In this document: positions 10,497 through 20,679 of the stretch, piece by piece
Position numbering within the stretch: the stretch's first letter is position 1
Layout: every line of letters starts with the position of its first letter
Origin: Leptidea sinapis
Taxonomy: Eukaryota > Arthropoda > Insecta > Lepidoptera > Pieridae
Reading direction: 5' to 3'
Length of the DNA stretch: 64,000 nt
NCBI RefSeq assembly: GCF_905404315.1
Contig: NC_066268.1
Span: 10,020,001-10,084,000, forward strand
Translations under genes and position numbers: made by a program
The notes under the pieces: generated by a model
Databases searched by the model: none
What the model was told of the DNA's origin: nothing
Seen by the model: the letters and a program-made list of their open reading frames with translations, nothing else

Positions 10497-11693
10497 TGTA
10501 ATACAGACAGACGCTGTTCACCCCCGCGAAGATATTATAACCCACAGTCTGACCCAGCGGTTTGTCAGCTATTGTTGCACCATTAAATATACATCTCGAC
10601 TTTCTATTTGATTATAAAATATCTACTATTAGCTTGCGACACAGCAACGCTTTTCCAGAACCATTCATCGTAATTTAACATAAAGTATGAAAAACTTTTA
10701 ACTTTACACTATGCGGAATTTTGAAATAGGGTTGTTTAAAATTTGTAGCATAATAGCGCAGAGCAATCTGCTCAGCGGGCGAGGATCTCGTACCGGCTTT
10801 ATTGCAAGCATAAAACAACTTTATTGCTATTTATCAGACGCTCAAATCTTAAAGTTTCCCAACCGCTCCCCGATACACTAACACCGCCCATTTGTTACCC
10901 GAACGCCGCTCACTGCACACCCATCAACCAAACATTTTCTTCGAATTCACTTCGCCATTCCAAGCAGTCCCAACAAATATTTCTCTCAGACGTCAGATTA
11001 AATTATAAGTTGGTTGTAAATGTGGGCCAGCGCGGGTGCAGTGGTCCGAGTAGTGAGGGTGGTTGGGCCCGCAATCAAATCACAACAACTTTCTTGACGG
11101 CCAAAATAAATTATTAGAATCTAGTTCCCGATGTAGTCCTAACCTTAAGTCCCTGTTATTTTATGATGGTTTTCGAACAATAATGACAATTTGGACTGTA
11201 GTACTACTCACATTGTTCTTACAGACAGCAATTTACAGCAATTTAAATGTTCAATAATGTATACGTCTAGATAGACAGTGACAGCTGTGAACACGTCGGA
11301 AAAAAATAACGGCCATCTGTTGACCTCTATTTTTAGCAATGCACGCACACTAAAACAAAATAAACATTTGCAGTTGTAGAGACTGCCGATAGAAGTTAAA
11401 ACTTAGAACTTTTAGTATTAAAATATGAAATATCATAATGTTTAAAGTAATTTAATTATCAAATTCAATTTATTTTTAAAACTTATTTTCATTAGTATAT
11501 TAATAAAACAAATTTAAAGTACTATTTCAAACATACAGAGTATATACTTAGTCTGGCTATAAATACTTTTACAATTAAAAAATAAACAAAATATTACATT
11601 TAAATTTGGAATCTGTCATTTTTATATTATGATTGTTCATTGAATTTTCTCATTTTGGCGCTAATACATAATACAATATTTTGCGATATTAAA
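10497..11693. other. Unassigned non-coding stretch
   Basis: ORFs at 10824-11117 and 11063-11257 show no recognisable domain. A GC-richer patch lies at about 11020-11075. The last ~60 bp may belong to the mariner below. No other feature recognised. Confidence 0.4.
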
Positions 11694-12665
11694 ATGGACT
11701 GGGGTGATAAAGAGAACTGAATCGCTGTGATTGCATCACACAAATTATGTATGGAGCCAAATGCAATTTCTAAAACTCTCCTACGCTTGGTATTAGTAAA
11801 ATGTTTGTGTACCGGGCTATTAAAAGATACAATGAGACCTTCCCTAGTTGTGACAGAAAAAGATCAGGCAGTCCACGAAGTGTAGTAGAAGGAATTCCAA
11901 TAAATCCTGACCGAAAGCAAAAGATTTTATTTCGGGAGATGAAGATAACACCTATAACCATGTCGCGTATTTTAAAAGATGACTTTGGACTTGCAGCCTA
12001 TAAGAGGACATTCCTTAACTGACAATTTAAAAAGAATAGGATAGTAAAATCGAAACATCTACTGAAGCGGTACTTTATTTTTACAATTGAGCAACATTTA
12101 AAAAAAACAAACTGACCGTATTTATGCTCAAAGCTCTAAGCTAAGCTGTTCTAAGGAAGCTTCTCAATTAGTCGACAGAATGCAACGTGGGCACTATCCG
12201 AATTCAGTGATGGTTTGGTGGGCTATTAGCTATGAAGGAGTTATTGAGCCATACTTTTGAGAAAAAGGTATCAAAACATCGGCACAATTATAACAAGATA
12301 ATATTCTTGAGAAGGCAGTGAAGCCCCTTAACAACATCATGTTCAATAACCAAGAATGGTCCATCCAGCAAAACTCGGCGCCGGGTCATAAAGCACGGTC
12401 TACGCAGTCTTGGTTGGAAGACAACGTTTCGGACTTCATCAGAGCTTAAGACTGGCCGTCGTCTAGTCCCGATCTTAATCCGCTGGATTATGATTTATGA
12501 TCTGATTAAAAGAGTACGACTTGCTCTTAACGCCATGATAATTTGGAGTTCCTAATACAATCAATTGGCAGTGAAGAATTTCCCCATGGAATGAGTGCGC
12601 GCTTCTATTGATATGGCCTCAACATTTAAAGGACTGTATTGCGACCATGGAGACCACTTCGAATA
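11694..12665 (+). pseudogene. Dead maT-like mariner transposase (DD37D type)
   Basis: A decayed Tc1/mariner-superfamily transposase. Landmarks in order: MDWGDKEN near the start; the HTH linker ISKMFVYRAIKRYNETFP then KRSGSPR (open from 11801); MSRILKDDFGLAAYKRT; a stop; then, in shifting frames, IFTIEQH, SDGLVWW-like text, WSIQQNSAPGHKARSTQSW, SDFIRA, a stop, DWPSSSPDLNPLDYDL and FKGLYCDH near the C-terminus. The spacing between the second and third catalytic positions is 37, fitting the maT group. The second catalytic Asp is replaced by Asn (QQNSAP), and the block that should carry the first Asp just before IFTIE is deleted. Multiple in-frame stops and frameshifts make it a fossil. Terminal inverted repeats were not located with confidence. 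Confidence 0.85.
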
Positions 12666-13004
12666 AGCTTTTCATATTTTAAATTGTTTAATATTCATGT
12701 ATTAAACTAACACAGTGTAAAAGTTATAAATTTTAATAGAAGTTTTTTCTTTCTTTGTTTCAGTACTTATAGCAAGACTAGGTATACAGCACTAATGTTG
12801 CACAATACGTCAGCTGTATAGCTACAGATTTACTGCTATAGGCATTTTGGTGACACGAACTCACGAGATTTCTGATTTTTCGTCTTATTTTCTTATTATT
12901 TTGTCATTTTTGAATGTTGTTCGCGTCACTGACACATGGATTACAGTTTAATATCGTACAATACACATTTATAATTAAAGAGCCTGAGGGTGTCCGCTCC
13001 ATTC
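12666..13004. other. Unassigned stretch after the mariner
   Basis: Presumably contains the 3' UTR and lost TIR of the mariner fossil, then ordinary AT-rich DNA. No gene seen. Confidence 0.35.
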
Positions 13005-13230
13005 CCAGTCTGTGGTATCATTAAGAAAATCATTTATGTTATAATAACCTTAACCACACAAACGTTTTTAACAATTCTTTTCAATTTCGTAAGACGTTTA
13101 TTTTTTACATTTTCTGGGATCATATTGTAAAAGCATATACATCGCCCAATAAAAGACTTACTTACTCGACTTAACCGAGTCGTAGGCATATAAAGTTTGT
13201 GTTTATTCCTCGTGTTAATATTATGATTGT
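13005..13230 (-). mobile_element. LINE reverse transcriptase C-terminal remnant
   Basis: The minus-strand translation reads KLYMPTTRLSRVSKSFIG, then RCICFYNMIPENV and KRLTKLKRIVKN. This is the pattern of the C-terminal tail of Jockey/CR1-like RT proteins (basic stretch, then FYNxIP, then a short helix-rich tail). The following sequence near 13000 (rc TGGGAATGGAGCGGACACCC) recurs at 33.15 kb and 40.2 kb, so three fragments of one family are present. 5'-truncated and non-functional. Confidence 0.75.
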
Positions 13231-13311
13231 CACAGTTTTTCCATATTATTTTATTAAGTTATGTTATAGTATAACTTTTTATAAGTTTATTTTTATTGGA
13301 AGTGAAAAAGT

Positions 13312-13408
13312 GAGTCTGAGGCAGACTCTTTTGAATGGGTGGTAGTTTCTGACGTTCAATAAGTGATTTTAAATCCTATTTTGAATAAAAATATTTGAAT
13401 TTGAAAGT
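13312..13408 (+). repeat. LINE 3' UTR tail fragment
   Basis: Contains GAATGGGTGGTAGTTTCTGA, CGTTCAATAAGTG, ATTTTAAATCCTATTTTG and ends in TATTTGAATTTGAA. The same tail recurs at 16801-16915 (plus) and 32522-32655 (minus), with a short piece at 40075-40115. I infer it to be the 3' end of a LINE family. Confidence 0.6.
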
Positions 13409-13445
13409 TTGATAATTATTTTACATTTTATTTGTATATTACATA

Positions 13446-14310
13446 GATTAATTCAGACTCAGAGCTTACATTTCGGATAAATGATACAGGAGGCTTATGG
13501 TAATTAAAGTATGAAATAAATACTTTGATCTAAAATGGTCAATATATCTTTGGAATATTGTATCAATTACAGTTTTTGATCTTGTGGTTGATACAGTGCG
13601 ACTGCTGTAACTGCGAACCTCTAAGCTGCATATGAAGTCCTGGTACATTTTGCTAGGATGACACATGAATTCAAATGCTATGAAAGACGTGACAATGACC
13701 GTTATCATATTTATTTCCTGTTGTAGACACCTATTTAGTAATACGTCGTGCGCATGACGTAAGAATATTACATTTAGGGATACTCGCGTCATACGACAAT
13801 ATCTTCTTTAACTATGATCACCTGGTCTCAACACACCATAGTATAATGCTTCCTATCTAACCTTAAAGTTTATGAATTTTTGTCCTGTCTTTTTTTATGA
13901 AAGTAAGGGACGAGACGAGCAGGACGTTTAGCTGATGGTAAAAGATACGCCCTGCCCATTACAATGCAGTGCCGCTCAGGATTCTTGAAAACCCCCAAAA
14001 ATTCTGAGAGGCACTACAACTGCGCTTGTCACCTTGAGACAAGATGTTAAGTCTCATTTGCCTAGTAATTTCACTAGCTACGGCGCCCTTCCGACCAAAA
14101 CACAGTAATGCTTACACATTGCTGCTTCTCGGTATAAATAGGCGCCGCTGTGGTACCCATAATCTAGCCAGCATCCTGTGCAACGGAGCCTCCCACTGGT
14201 CTCTTTTTAGTGTCTCACTTTTTCGTTTCATTGACTTTCAAATCACAACGTTGCTAAAGAAATTTTCACTTCTGCTGTTATGGTTATGTATAATATGAGA
14301 TCCAGAGAGT
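13446..14310 (-). mobile_element. Unclassified two-copy repeat (family R), copy 1, split by an insertion
   Basis: Homologous to 47780-48390. Shared text runs from GCTTACATTT and AAATGATACA through GTACATTTTGCTAGGATGAC, GTCGTGCGCATGACGT and ACTATGATCACCTGG, and resumes after the insertion with TTTTTCGTTTCAT. A family A element (13890-14200) is inserted in this copy only. On the minus strand both copies keep a matching reading frame: MCHPSKMYQD then CSLEV, and further on TVSTT, SKT and YIDH. This copy has an open 108-codon frame (13466-13792); the other has stops and insertions. The product is not recognised; it could be a transposase fragment of an undescribed DNA element. Confidence 0.6.
13890..14200 (-). 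mobile_element. 310-bp poly(A) repeat (family A), near full length
   Basis: Minus-strand copy. On the plus strand it begins with the T-run plus ATGAAAGTAAGGGACGAGAC and ends CGGAGCCTCCCACTGGT. It contains both arms of the internal GTGCCGCTCAG hairpin, the GAGAC/GTCTC arms and the outer GGCGCC arms. It is inserted into family R, so it is younger than that repeat. Confidence 0.85.
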
Positions 14311-15667
14311 CACTTAGAAAATACATGAAATTTTTTATGTTAATTTATTATTCATCCATAGAATGAATATTGACTAAATCAAAGAATACATAATTAAAAC
14401 AGAAACAAAAGTAAGCTGTCCCTACTCTAGGCTAGGCTGTAGGCTATGTAAAACTGATAGATAAAATTATGGTGCTCTTTTTTTATAAGAAAGTTCCCAA
14501 AAACATAATGGAAATAATATGATCATATCACGGACGAGTAAGAAAAGAAGGACTCCGCGCCGTGATATTAGCAAGTGAAGCACCGTTATGCTAGTGTGTG
14601 TGCGGTTACGGGGAATACTAGTTACGCAATTTTTCTCCCTAAAATAATCATATATGGCCACAAATACTTAAACAGCACGACAGCACTCTTAAAATATTTT
14701 ATTGAGACGCAAACTGATCTGTCAGAGACGATGACAATTCACATAATGGCCGCCTATCGGCCTGTAGTAGTGTAAGTGTGTGCGTGGGGCTTTGTATTTA
14801 CACGTTAATCGGCATGTTTTGGTGTTTCACTGTTATGTCAGGTGACACGGAGTCCTTATTTTTTTTACTAGTCCATGCATCATATATGAAAACATAATAG
14901 AAAGTTTCAGGGCTTTGAAAACCTATTGAAAAATATAGTGGAATTTTTAATCGATAATTTAAGTATAGAGGCAGCTTGGATATGAGTATTTCTAAAGGCT
15001 TTCAATCAATAAACTTCAATGAAAAAATTTTAGCAATAAATTGGCTTTTACTGGTAAAATCGTCAGAGTATCGTAAATTATAATCGTCATATAAATGAGG
15101 AAAATTCCTTCTTGATGATTTGTTTAACTTTTAGTCAGGCTTAATGTGACTTGTTTGTGGCGGCGTCGTGGGACGTTTTAAAAATTTATTGAAACAGTAT
15201 AAATTATTACAAGTTTCTTTAGAATGTCTACAACTACCAACATAATATTTTCATTATCATAAAATTACATTTTGTAAAATTTGTCCTAAATGTTGCAATG
15301 TAAATAAAAACATAACTTTCTACCCTATTAATATGCCCTTTTACTGTCTTAGTCAGATCAAAACCTTTTTTTGTTAATGAATTATTCACAAAATCAAAGC
15401 AGTATAGAAAAGAAAGCCGTCAGCGAAATATTCTTAACGATGAGAACAAAGGGTCAATATAGATTTTCCATTAAAGAGATAAAATATGCTGATAAACATA
15501 GAAACCTCACCACGGCCGCTGACCCAACCCCTCGCTCCAGGACTACTTTTCCCCTCACCCCTCCATTCAGATGTAGGTACACTTCACTACCGTGGATAAG
15601 ATTTAATATTCAAGTGAAACGTGCCGCTTAAAATCTATGTCTGTACGAAAAATGGTTTATGCTTATA
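14311..15667. other. Unassigned non-coding stretch
   Basis: ORFs at 14467-14661, 14575-14775 and 15371-15631 have no recognisable domain and the first two overlap on opposite strands. No shared repeats recognised. Confidence 0.45.
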
Positions 15668-16043
15668 TTAAGGATTGGCCTCCGCTGCGCTCCAATTAGA
15701 TACTGCAGGCGTAGTCACAAAGTACTAATACTACGCTCAAGTGGGCGTACTCGAGCCAGTCTCGAACAATGTGTGACGTTAAAATGCTGGGTTGCGTAGT
15801 AAAACTTTGTAAAAATAATACTGCAAGAAATAAAGAAGGCATTGGGATCACGTCATATCATCAGTGAGTATTTTGTATTTTATTAATTTCAATGTAAAAT
15901 AACACGAAGCGTATGTTACAAAATTTGAAAGATGCAATTGAATGTCAAAATGCCACCAATACAGCAGCATCTTAAAGTCGTAACAAAAAGCTATTGTTCT
16001 TAGGTAGTTCGGTATCTAGTTGAGACGTTAGACCAATCCTTAA
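15668..16043 (+). mobile_element. TTAA-flanked MITE with a THAP-like mini-exon, copy 1
   Basis: Flanked on both sides by TTAA. The ends are GGATTGGCCTCCGCTGCGC on the left and the complement of GGATTGGTCTAACGTCTC on the right, sharing GGATTGG and further in CTAGATAC-type text. Length about 376 bp. A second copy in opposite orientation lies at 60248-60637. TTAA target duplication is the hallmark of piggyBac-type insertion. The interior encodes the start of a THAP-like zinc finger, listed separately, so this looks like an internal deletion product of a larger autonomous transposon. Confidence 0.75.
15784..15863 (+). pseudogene. THAP-like zinc finger, first exon remnant
   Basis: Open frame beginning at an ATG: MLGCVVKLCKNNTARNK, then EGIGITSYH. 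The C-x4-C spacing near the N-terminus followed by a basic stretch and an IT-x-H motif is the pattern of the start of THAP DNA-binding domains; the second half (C-x2-H) would lie in the next exon. A good splice donor (CATCA|GTGAGT) follows directly. The second copy at 60 kb keeps the same peptide frame (CVVKLCKNNT), but its donor is changed to ATAAGT. No downstream exon is present, so no protein can be made from this copy. The THAP assignment is by pattern only. Confidence 0.55.
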
Positions 16044-16083
16044 TCTATGGGTTTATGAGTGATTTTTACAATTAATTATTCTT

Positions 16084-16262
16084 AAGTCAAAGTGAAATGA
16101 ACTTTATTCAAATAGGCTTAAACTAAGTGGCTTTTAAATCGTCATTATACATCATATTATTTAATTTAAATTACTGATTCTACCATATGTTCGTAAAAGG
16201 AGCTCGTGAGAAGAACATACCAGAAAGTCAACAGCCTCTTATTGAAATGAAAGAGAGAGAGA
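16084..16262 (-). mobile_element. LINE 3' end fragment
   Basis: Starts with AAGTCAAAGTGAAATGAAC and TTTATTCAAATAGGC on the plus strand and continues through GTTCGTAAAAGGAGCTCGTGAG. AAAGTCAAAGT...TTTATTCA at the terminus is the reverse complement of a common LINE 3' terminus in insects; the element at 56553 begins the same way. No coding part is recognised here. Confidence 0.5.
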
Positions 16263-16800
16263 GGCTTTAGTATACCTTACAAACTAGTTTTAAAGCTGCC
16301 GCATCCAATATATTATGAACCATGTTCAAAGTGAAAAAGCGTTTTAAATATGAAATAAAACATAAAAATTATTTAAAAAAAAAACTGTATAAATATATGT
16401 ATGGGATGCATCGATCGACCTTTAGAGCTTGAATTCATTGTTTGTATAAGGATGCCTTGTGAACACGATGGTCGTGATTACTGTCATAATTAGTTATCAC
16501 ATCAAAAGAATACAATTATTTACTAACTATAACAGGTCGACCACCACAAGCAGCACTCGTTTACGAGTTGATGCATGGATCAACCATCGTTCCCGTCACA
16601 CAAATTTGAGGAAAGGAGATGACCCAGTACACGACACCGCCGTAAGTAATGCCATTTTAGTAAGCATGACAAACTATACAAATTAAATTTGTAAAATTTG
16701 GAACTGAAAGAGCGAATACGTATATTAATATTAATATATACATATATATACACAACAATCTAATATTGTAATTGTAATCCATCTTTTATATTTAAAAAAA
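16263..16800. other. Unassigned non-coding stretch
   Basis: The ORF at 16459-16686 has no recognisable domain. A short AT dinucleotide-rich run lies at 16715-16755. Confidence 0.45.
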
Positions 16801-16915
16801 AGCCCGCTGAGTTTCTCAGTTCTAAGGCAGTCTCTTTTGAATGGGTGGTAGTTTTTGACGTTCAAAAAGCGATTTTAAATCCTATTTTGAATAAAATTAT
16901 TTGAATTTGAATTTA
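16801..16915 (+). repeat. LINE 3' UTR tail fragment
   Basis: Same tail as at 13312: AGCCCGCTGAGTTTCTCAG, GAATGGGTGGTAGTTTTTGA, CGATTTTAAATCC and the terminal ATTATTTGAATTTGAA. Confidence 0.65.
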
Positions 16916-17157
16916 AAAGTTACGATTGTTTCCGCTTTTGCTATGAATTTCTTGCCGACGCTACGTTGATGCTCACAGAATAAGTCTTCAATAAACGGAA
17001 TCAATTAATAGATACTTGATCGATGAAATAATATTAGAAGTTATTAAATATGATTTATGAATAAATAACGCTTTATTATTATTATTTGAGTCAAGACAGA
17101 CGACAGAGTTTACATGAGTGGATAAGTAATTTTGTTATAACTTATAAGTTTTTGCTT

Positions 17158-18002
17158 ATTGGGTGTCCCAAAGTTATGGGACACGAAGGGAAAGTACCTT
17201 AAATATCGAAGATAGGCTATTTTACTGAAAGAAGACTTTATGTTATTTTTAAAAGTAAGTAATTATGCATTCAAAGATTTTCTAAAAATTACTTGAATCG
17301 TTTGGGAATCGAACCGACTTAAATGTAAAAAAAAAACACCCCTACTTTTATGATGCCAATCGAAAGAATGGCCAAAAACTAATTACTCTTTTTAAGTAAC
17401 ATAGTATTTTAAAAGAAAGGAACAACGTCAAATGAATGTTTTCCTACTTCGATTGGTACGAATGGACCGATTAGATGGCCGGCCAGATCCCGGACCTTAC
17501 ACCATTAGATTTCTTCTTTTGGGGATATGTGAAAGATATGCTGTACAAAAAGCGATACGAGAACGTGGGCGAGTTACAAACAGAATTGTGCCATATCATA
17601 TCGAGTATTAATTATAAAATAATAAGAAAATCAACAGGCAGCGGACTCATTAAAAGATTGGCGATAAGACAAGAGAGATCACATTTTGAGCATTTAATTT
17701 ATTAATTTACAAAAAAAATACCCACTTAAATGACAACTTTCTTTTAAAATACTATGTTACTTAAGAATAGTTATTAGTTTTTTGCCATTCTTTCGATTGA
17801 CATAATAAGAGTAGGGGTGTTTTTTTTTTACATTTAAGTCGGTGCTATTCCCAGACGAGGCAAGTAATTCTTAGAAAATCTTTGAATGCAGAATAACTAC
17901 CTTTTAAAAATAACATCAAGTCTTCTTTCAGTAAAATAGCCTATCTTCGATATTTAAGGTACTTTCCCTTCATGTCCCATAACTTTGGGACATCCTGTAT
18001 AC
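17158..18002 (+). mobile_element. Mariner-like element with long (~270 bp) TIRs
   Basis: The left arm begins near GGGTGTCCCAAAGTTATGGG (17161) and the right arm ends with the complement (CCCATAACTTTGGGACATCC). The arms can be followed inward for about 270 bp through ACCTTAAATATCGAAGATAG, TTTACTGAAAGAAGAC and ACACCCCTAC, to ACATAGTATTTTAAAAG. Between them lies a transposase C-terminal remnant. Such long TIRs around a short interior suggest a derivative that kept its ends but lost most of its coding region. TA is present next to the right end; an exact target duplication was not resolved. Confidence 0.8.
17475..17705 (+). pseudogene. Tc1/mariner-superfamily transposase, C-terminal remnant
   Basis: Open 76-codon frame containing IPDLTPLDFFFWGYVKD, then ELQTEL and a C-terminal helix-rich tail. 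The xPDLTPxDFFxWG motif carries the third catalytic acidic residue of IS630/Tc1/mariner-type DDE transposases. The catalytic domain upstream is missing, and the interval back to the left TIR has no room for it. Non-functional. Confidence 0.8.
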
Positions 18003-18239
18003 TTATAAGCATTGTATATCAACAATATGTTCTCGGAGGTGAACAGCAGGTGCCTCGACGAGCTAAGTCGATATTGTAAGATAGGCTGGGTGAACGTATA
18101 CCGCACTATAATTCATCTGGTGTCTTCTACCATCGATATAGCTTGCTAATTCATCTTAGCCTACAAGACACATGTGTTTAAGAAGAATACACAGCTTTGA
18201 ATAAGTATTTTATTTTATAAGGGAAGCTTACAGCCACAA

Positions 18240-18425
18240 ACACAATACAGTTAAAACATGTGAAAAAACATATTTTTCTGGATGCGTTCGATTGCGTTAA
18301 TATATGTTTTATAACGAGGATTCCATATTGCTAAGGCATATTCAAGAAGGCTTCTGACATAAGCACAGTTAAGAATTTTTACTGTTTTCATTTTCTTAAA
18401 TTCTTTAGAGTATATAATATTTAGT
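18240..18425 (-). pseudogene. LINE reverse transcriptase remnant (thumb region)
   Basis: The minus-strand translation reads SKEFKKMKTVKILNCAYVRS, then LLEYALAIWNPRY and INAIERIQKNMFF, before a stop. The pattern LxxxYxxxVRSxLEYAxxxWxP..........IERIQ is typical of the region after the RT catalytic core in Jockey/CR1-like LINEs. Only about 60 codons remain. It lies next to a fragment from a different retroelement on the opposite strand (18508-18850). Confidence 0.8.
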
Positions 18426-18507
18426 ATTGATAACTATTGACTAAAATATTACGTATTTTATGTAATGTATTGTAATAATTGATTAATTAATAATTTTGAT
18501 TCCATGG

Positions 18508-18850
18508 AAGATGGGCCGGATGGTAGTATGGGATGCGACCTGTTCAGACACGCTGGCCTTTTCCCATCTACATGGAACCAACAACAGAGCTGGTGCGGCT
18601 TGTGAAGTGGCTGAAAAAGCTAAAGCATGCAAATACAGTTTCTAGGCTCCGAATATGATTTTGTCCCATTCGGTGTTGAACCCTTGTCCGTGGGGTCCTA
18701 GCGCTGTAAGACTTTTAAAGAAAATAGCAAAAAGGTTAGTCGACATCATAGGAGACCGAAGTGCTGGCAGCTACCTCGGGCAAAGAATTAGTCTAGCTAT
18801 TCAAAGGGTGCCAGTATTTTCGGAACCTTGCCTAGAGGGACTCCTTTTGA
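18508..18850 (+). pseudogene. Retroelement polyprotein C-terminal domain, with two compensating frameshifts
   Basis: Reads MGRMVVWDATCSDTLAFSH, GTNNRAGAACEVAEKAK, then CKYSF and a stop. In the +1 frame it continues LGSEYDFVPFGVEPL, and it returns to frame at PWGPSAVRLLKKIAKRL, then RAGSYLGQRISLAIQR. I recognise the VWDxTCxDTL...E.A..K..KY...PFGVE.L.PWGPSA...RISLAIQRG pattern as the C-terminal region of RT-encoding retroelement proteins; its exact biochemical role is not certain to me (a nuclease-like fold is possible). One indel near 18643 and a second near 18685 break and restore the frame. Confidence 0.65.
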
Positions 18851-19274
18851 TAATATATTTTAGTTATTTTATTATATTTTTTAAGTTTTCTAGTTTAAGG
18901 GTTCATTGTTCTAGTATATGTGTACTGTAATGTAAGTAAATGTATTGTTATACAATAATCAGGATCACCCAGACAATTCGCTGAGCCGACTGTAGTATAA
19001 CATAATATATAACAGTTTTTTTTACCTCCTCTATATCTTTGTTACAGTATAGATATGCTCATTCCAGAAAAAAAATTGATAAGAATACTGGGATGTATGA
19101 GTTATATTTATTTATATTTTTAGTACTTTGGTCAAAAAAAAATCAAATGTTTATTTATTTAGTAAATAGTATTTGAAAGACTTCCCTTTTAAGTCCCGTT
19201 GGTGAGGTGAAAAATAGTGATGTCAGACGTCGAGATACCCAAGACGTTACAATAAAGTTACATTTTTAATGATA
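18851..19274. other. Unassigned AT-rich stretch
   Basis: Probably 3' UTR of the retroelement fragment for its first part (an AT-rich tail with TATTGTTATACAATAATCAGG), then ordinary DNA. No gene seen. Confidence 0.35.
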
Positions 19275-19511
19275 TCTATACTAATATTATAAAGAGGAAA
19301 GATTTGATTGTTTGTTTGTTTGTATTGAATAGGCTCCGCAACTACTAAACCGATTTGATTATTCTTTCACTGTTGGGAAGCTACATTATCCCCGGCTGGT
19401 ATAGGGTACATAACATTTTCAAACAAAATTAGGGATCCCTACTAAAAGTCCAATAATGTAACCCAAGATGTAAAAATATGTACGCGATCAACGTCGCGGG
19501 GTATCAGCTAG
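19275..19511 (+). mobile_element. Nonautonomous Helitron, 237 bp, intact ends
   Basis: Starts TCTATACTAATATTATAAAG and ends GGGTATCAGCTAG, inserted precisely between A (19274) and T (19512), the target preference of Helitrons. Close to the 3' end is the hairpin CGCGA-TCAACG-TCGCG, about 10 nt before CTAG. Internal text includes GTTTGTTTGTTTGTATTG and ACTACTAAACCGATTTG. No coding region; it is a short derivative mobilised in trans. A longer relative lies at 53735-54092. Confidence 0.9.
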
Positions 19512-20679
19512 TATAAAATAAAGTGAATACAAAACCAAATTTTATTTGAATATCATTTATTATAAATTAAAGATATAAGTATTCTAGACTTCTAAGCCCT
19601 ACTGTGGCAGATCCCACTTCTGTCGCAAAAGAATTCGCATAGTAACAATTGCATTAAAAATCTACTTTTACAAAGCTCTCGGGTATAATACCCGACCTCA
19701 CGTACGCTCAGTGATATTTCTTATCAAGATGGGCCAATGAAAAATACGGAAAATGTTAGACTTTTATTCAAAGCAGTAAATAATTATTCACATGAAAATA
19801 ATAATACACATACAAATATATTTATTAGATTAAATGTAGTTTATTAAAGACTATTCAAGATAGAGAGGCTATAGAGGAAATACATATTCATTATTTACTA
19901 GGTTGTATGGTGTATTCAGGTATGCTTCTTTTAGGGGCTGAAAAGAAAGAAAGGGGTTTAGAAGAAAACAAAAATATTTTTTGGTACTAAATGACAAAGA
20001 GCCAAATATTGGTACTGAAATACTTCTCATTTCAATAATGAATAAAAAGTATGAAATTAAATTCATTTTGAATGAATTATGATGAATAAATTCATTTTGG
20101 AATTAATGACGACAAAAATAATCATGCTCCACCACGGGTAGAATTCTCAAGTTTTACTTAGTACTGACATCTCCTTATATATATTCTACATGACATCTAG
20201 GAGTTTTACAGAGACATAAGTTCAAGGTCTATTAAATATGTTCCCGAAATTAGCATAATTTTCAACTTTTTGGAGACATGCAGCCATCAACCTATATACA
20301 ATACCTATGGTATTTTTTATATATGTTTTATATCTCTAATTCGTGAGATTCTATTTTGAGAATTTGTAATTTCTTAACTAAAACTGAATAATTTTAAAGC
20401 TAAAACAGATTAAGCGTTTACTATAATATATCAAGTTACAACAATTAGGATACTAGGATTACGTTGTTCTCAAATCTTTTAAAATGTTCCATAAAAATAG
20501 CTCCAACAGGCCTTTATTACCCAATTGTATGTTTTATCAGGCAAATAATATTATTTTAAACTGAAAATGATTTAGTGTTAAAACAATCAAGTGTTCACTT
20601 AATATATTAATTTGCAACTGTGACAAGTGATGATGCAATGCGAAAAACAAACTGCCATAAATACTAATGTATGCCGAGC
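19512..20679. other. Unassigned non-coding stretch
   Basis: No gene or shared repeat recognised; the ORF at 19869-20066 is not convincing. Confidence 0.45.
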
